Shown here: positions 61,800 through 64,000 of the stretch, in pieces | How positions within the stretch are numbered: the first letter of the stretch is position 1 | Layout: each line of letters starts with the position of its first letter | Source of the DNA: Ascidia mentula | Taxonomy: Eukaryota; Chordata; Ascidiacea; Phlebobranchia; Ascidiidae | NCBI GenBank assembly: GCA_947561715.1 | Contig: OX387197.1 | Span: 1,803,001-1,867,000, forward strand | Direction: 5' to 3' | Length of the DNA stretch: 64,000 bases | Notes under the pieces: generated by a model | Database searches by the model: none | Seen by the model: only the letters and a program-made list of their open reading frames with translations | Told to the model about the DNA's origin: nothing | Program-made: the position numbers and the translations under genes

Positions 61800-64000
61800 A
61801 TCCAAATATCCTGATACGTTGACTACTAGGATGAAGTTTTGTACAACACAAACAACATCACTTTATATAAAACTTGATAAAAATGTGTATTTGCACAGGA
61901 CTGAAAGAAAGCAATTCGTTTTATCAAAAATAAAACAACCAATTTGAATGCAACCAACAGGTGGTTTCGCTAAACCTAACCAATTAAATACTACGTAGAT
62001 GGCGTCTCGAACACTTAATTGGGCACCCATAAAACTGACCGGCAAGGCATGCAGCTGTAAAAGCGAAGCATATAATAAACCACAAGGACCTAAACCTCAA
62101 CTGATCGCAGAAAGGCATAACTAAGAAATAACCCTGACACTCCATGACACGAATACGAGACACGATCTTCGCGTAAAAAGTTCTGCACATCACGAGACTT
62201 AAAAATGTAAAACTTGGCGGAAAGCAATGAAAAAATCTGCGCTCGTAAGATACCTTCTAACGCCAGAAGCACAATGTTGCCATGTTGCAAGAACGCGAAT
62301 AACCTCTGCGAGTTTTTCGCCTGCTTTCTGTTTACAACAGCTCGTGTGAAAAACAACACGGACCACTTGAGGCTAATGTGGGTGCGAAACCCTGAACTGT
62401 TAAAATTCAGTGACTAATTAAACACGTTTCTACAAAATTCCACGCCGCAAATCGAAGTGGTAAAACACCACACGCGGCAAACCGACGTCTCTCACATCTA
62501 AAAACCTTTTGTCGTGAGCGCTTCGCCGCGTGGTCATTTGCCGAAAAACAGCTGATAGGCCGCTCCATTGTGACGTCATATTGCCTTCTTTCTAAGTGTA
62601 GTTGTTGTGATCGCGACACATGAGTGCGCACGGCCCGACAGGCGCGCAACAAAGAACTGTTTTGACGACGTGTTTTTGAAAGGTTTTTGTGCTGGAGAAA
62701 TTCATCACATGACCTTGCAAATTCCACAAAACACAAAAGGTCTTTAGCTTAAATTGGGCATGGGTCGCGTCTCTTCCAAATGAATGAAGGTTGTACGCGT
62801 CGGTATTGTAACACAACCTTTGGCATACATTCAAACACAAAGCTTGATATTCTGCCTGCAAGGTCGATTTGTGATCAAAATGTCAACGTCTCATTAACTA
62901 AACGGATGAGAAATGGATCCTTCAATAATATTGGTAAAAAATGTGAAAAAAATATCATGAATAATGTCATTTTGAATATTTTTCCATTATTATTTAAATA
63001 AACTTATGTACAAGGAATATAATATATGAATAAAGCTCTTTGTTATACCAAGTGATAGGTCAATAATGACTGATCATCCAATATGTCATGATCTATCACT
63101 GAAAACTGCACACACTGCGCCTAATCTCTTTTCCATGGGATTTCAAACCGAATGGCGCCACTGATAGCAGTGGGTTTGGGATTTGACATCTTACAATGCG
63201 TAATCAATGAGTCCATTTCCGGCTTGGTCCAAAGTTTTTCATTACGTTGAAATTAAGTGTCAGGAAACACATTCACAGCGCACTGTATAAGTTTCTAATT
63301 AAAAAAGAACGTATTTACAAATGTTTCGAAACCAGCATGCAGCCTTAACTATCCGTTTTGGTTCGGATAAGTTACCATTTCATTTTCTGACCAAGAAATA
63401 TAAAATGAACACAAGTGTCGATTGTACTCATGTCAGAAGCGTTTCTGTTACGTCACACGTGCCCTTATTTTAAATTCTATTGTTGCATCGTTTGAGTGCT
63501 AGTATTGTATGAATGTTTGATGGTTACACAGCAGGAAATACCAACTTTTACTAAGAAATAAGACGGATGTTTAGTATCTCCATTATATGAAAAAGTAAAA
63601 TAAACAAGTGTGCGTTTTCGTTATGGGCAACAGCTTCGGCCTGCTTCTATTGTTACATTACAAAGGACGTTTTACACGTGAATAGTGTAACTCGAACGCA
63701 ATCTTTATTTAGAAACAATGCCTTTAGAAACAATGTCCATTATATGTACTTATTTCTAAACAGGAGCCCTTGCAAGCAGAAATTTTAATATGCCGTAAAA
63801 TACTAAGAGGTATATTTGTTCTACCACTGACAAAAAATAACGGTTGGCTTCGATTTTAAACAGACAGAGGTTTAGTTTTCTGTTGACCGGAAACCAGACA
63901 CCGCGATGCCCATTGTTCGAACAATAAAAGAGATTTTCGTGACGACCTTTGTACTTTCGTTAGAATCGCAACTCCGTGGAAATTGAATCTAGAAAACGTG
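61800..64000. other. 2.2 kb upstream of the SLCO gene to the window edge
   Basis: This holds the SLCO promoter side. No supported gene, RNA or repeat is seen. GC rises around 62440-62660, and a TGACGTCA sits near 62571. Frames such as 62592-62861 (-) and 62780-63001 (+) lack family features. Confidence 0.4.

Noticed and set aside
1-64000. CRISPR arrays, bacterial operons, rRNA genes
   Set aside because: No regularly spaced repeats, no prokaryotic gene arrangement and no rRNA-like sequence are present; the window is a spliced eukaryotic genome.

Overview
This is a eukaryotic, AT-rich, gene-dense window. It has short spliced introns, chordate-type protein families and small dispersed non-autonomous repeats. 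The compactness, the gene families and the hammerhead-carrying repeats fit an ascidian tunicate such as Ciona best. That placement is inferred from style and homology, not proven. Exon models below were built by hand from GT/AG sites, phase agreement and remembered family sequences.

Left part (1-11.2 kb): the 3' end of EIF2B1 (+) meets an SRRM2/Cwc21-type splicing factor (-) tail to tail. SRRM2 is head to head with PXMP4 (+), a peroxisomal membrane protein. A dystrophin/DRP2-like gene (-), apparently a single 862-codon exon, is head to head with SNRPG (+), the Sm G protein.

Middle part (12.3-36 kb): an unrecognised coiled-coil gene (-, 12.3 to at least 16.3 kb) is followed by a sparse 5.6 kb stretch. 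Then comes a 14-exon cyclic-nucleotide-gated channel gene (-, 21.9-31.9 kb, 922 aa). Its pore loop keeps normal length but has lost the TTIGE-type selectivity filter, reading FWNKD instead. One intron carries, in sense orientation, a hammerhead self-cleaving ribozyme with a complete core. A damaged second copy lies just upstream of the start codon, and a third relic lacking the ribozyme lies in another intron. Two hAT-like MITEs sit in the first intron.

Right part (36-64 kb): a 15-exon RBM20/matrin-family RNA-binding protein (-, 1026 aa) lies head to head, across 4.7 kb, with a BTB-BACK-Kelch gene (+, 547 aa, 12 exons). One Kelch-gene intron holds a 413 bp hAT MITE with an exact 8 bp target duplication. 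A 16-exon SLCO/OATP organic-anion transporter (-, 774 aa) follows. The last 2.2 kb shows no gene. The 4.7 kb gap contains a nearly identical inverted duplication.

The genes do not form a pathway; three of them (SRRM2, SNRPG, RBM20-like) act in pre-mRNA splicing, which may be coincidence. The items most worth checking are the intronic hammerhead ribozyme with its inverted-repeat host element, the filter-less CNG channel, the intronless dystrophin-family gene, and the large excess of the palindrome TGACGTCA.
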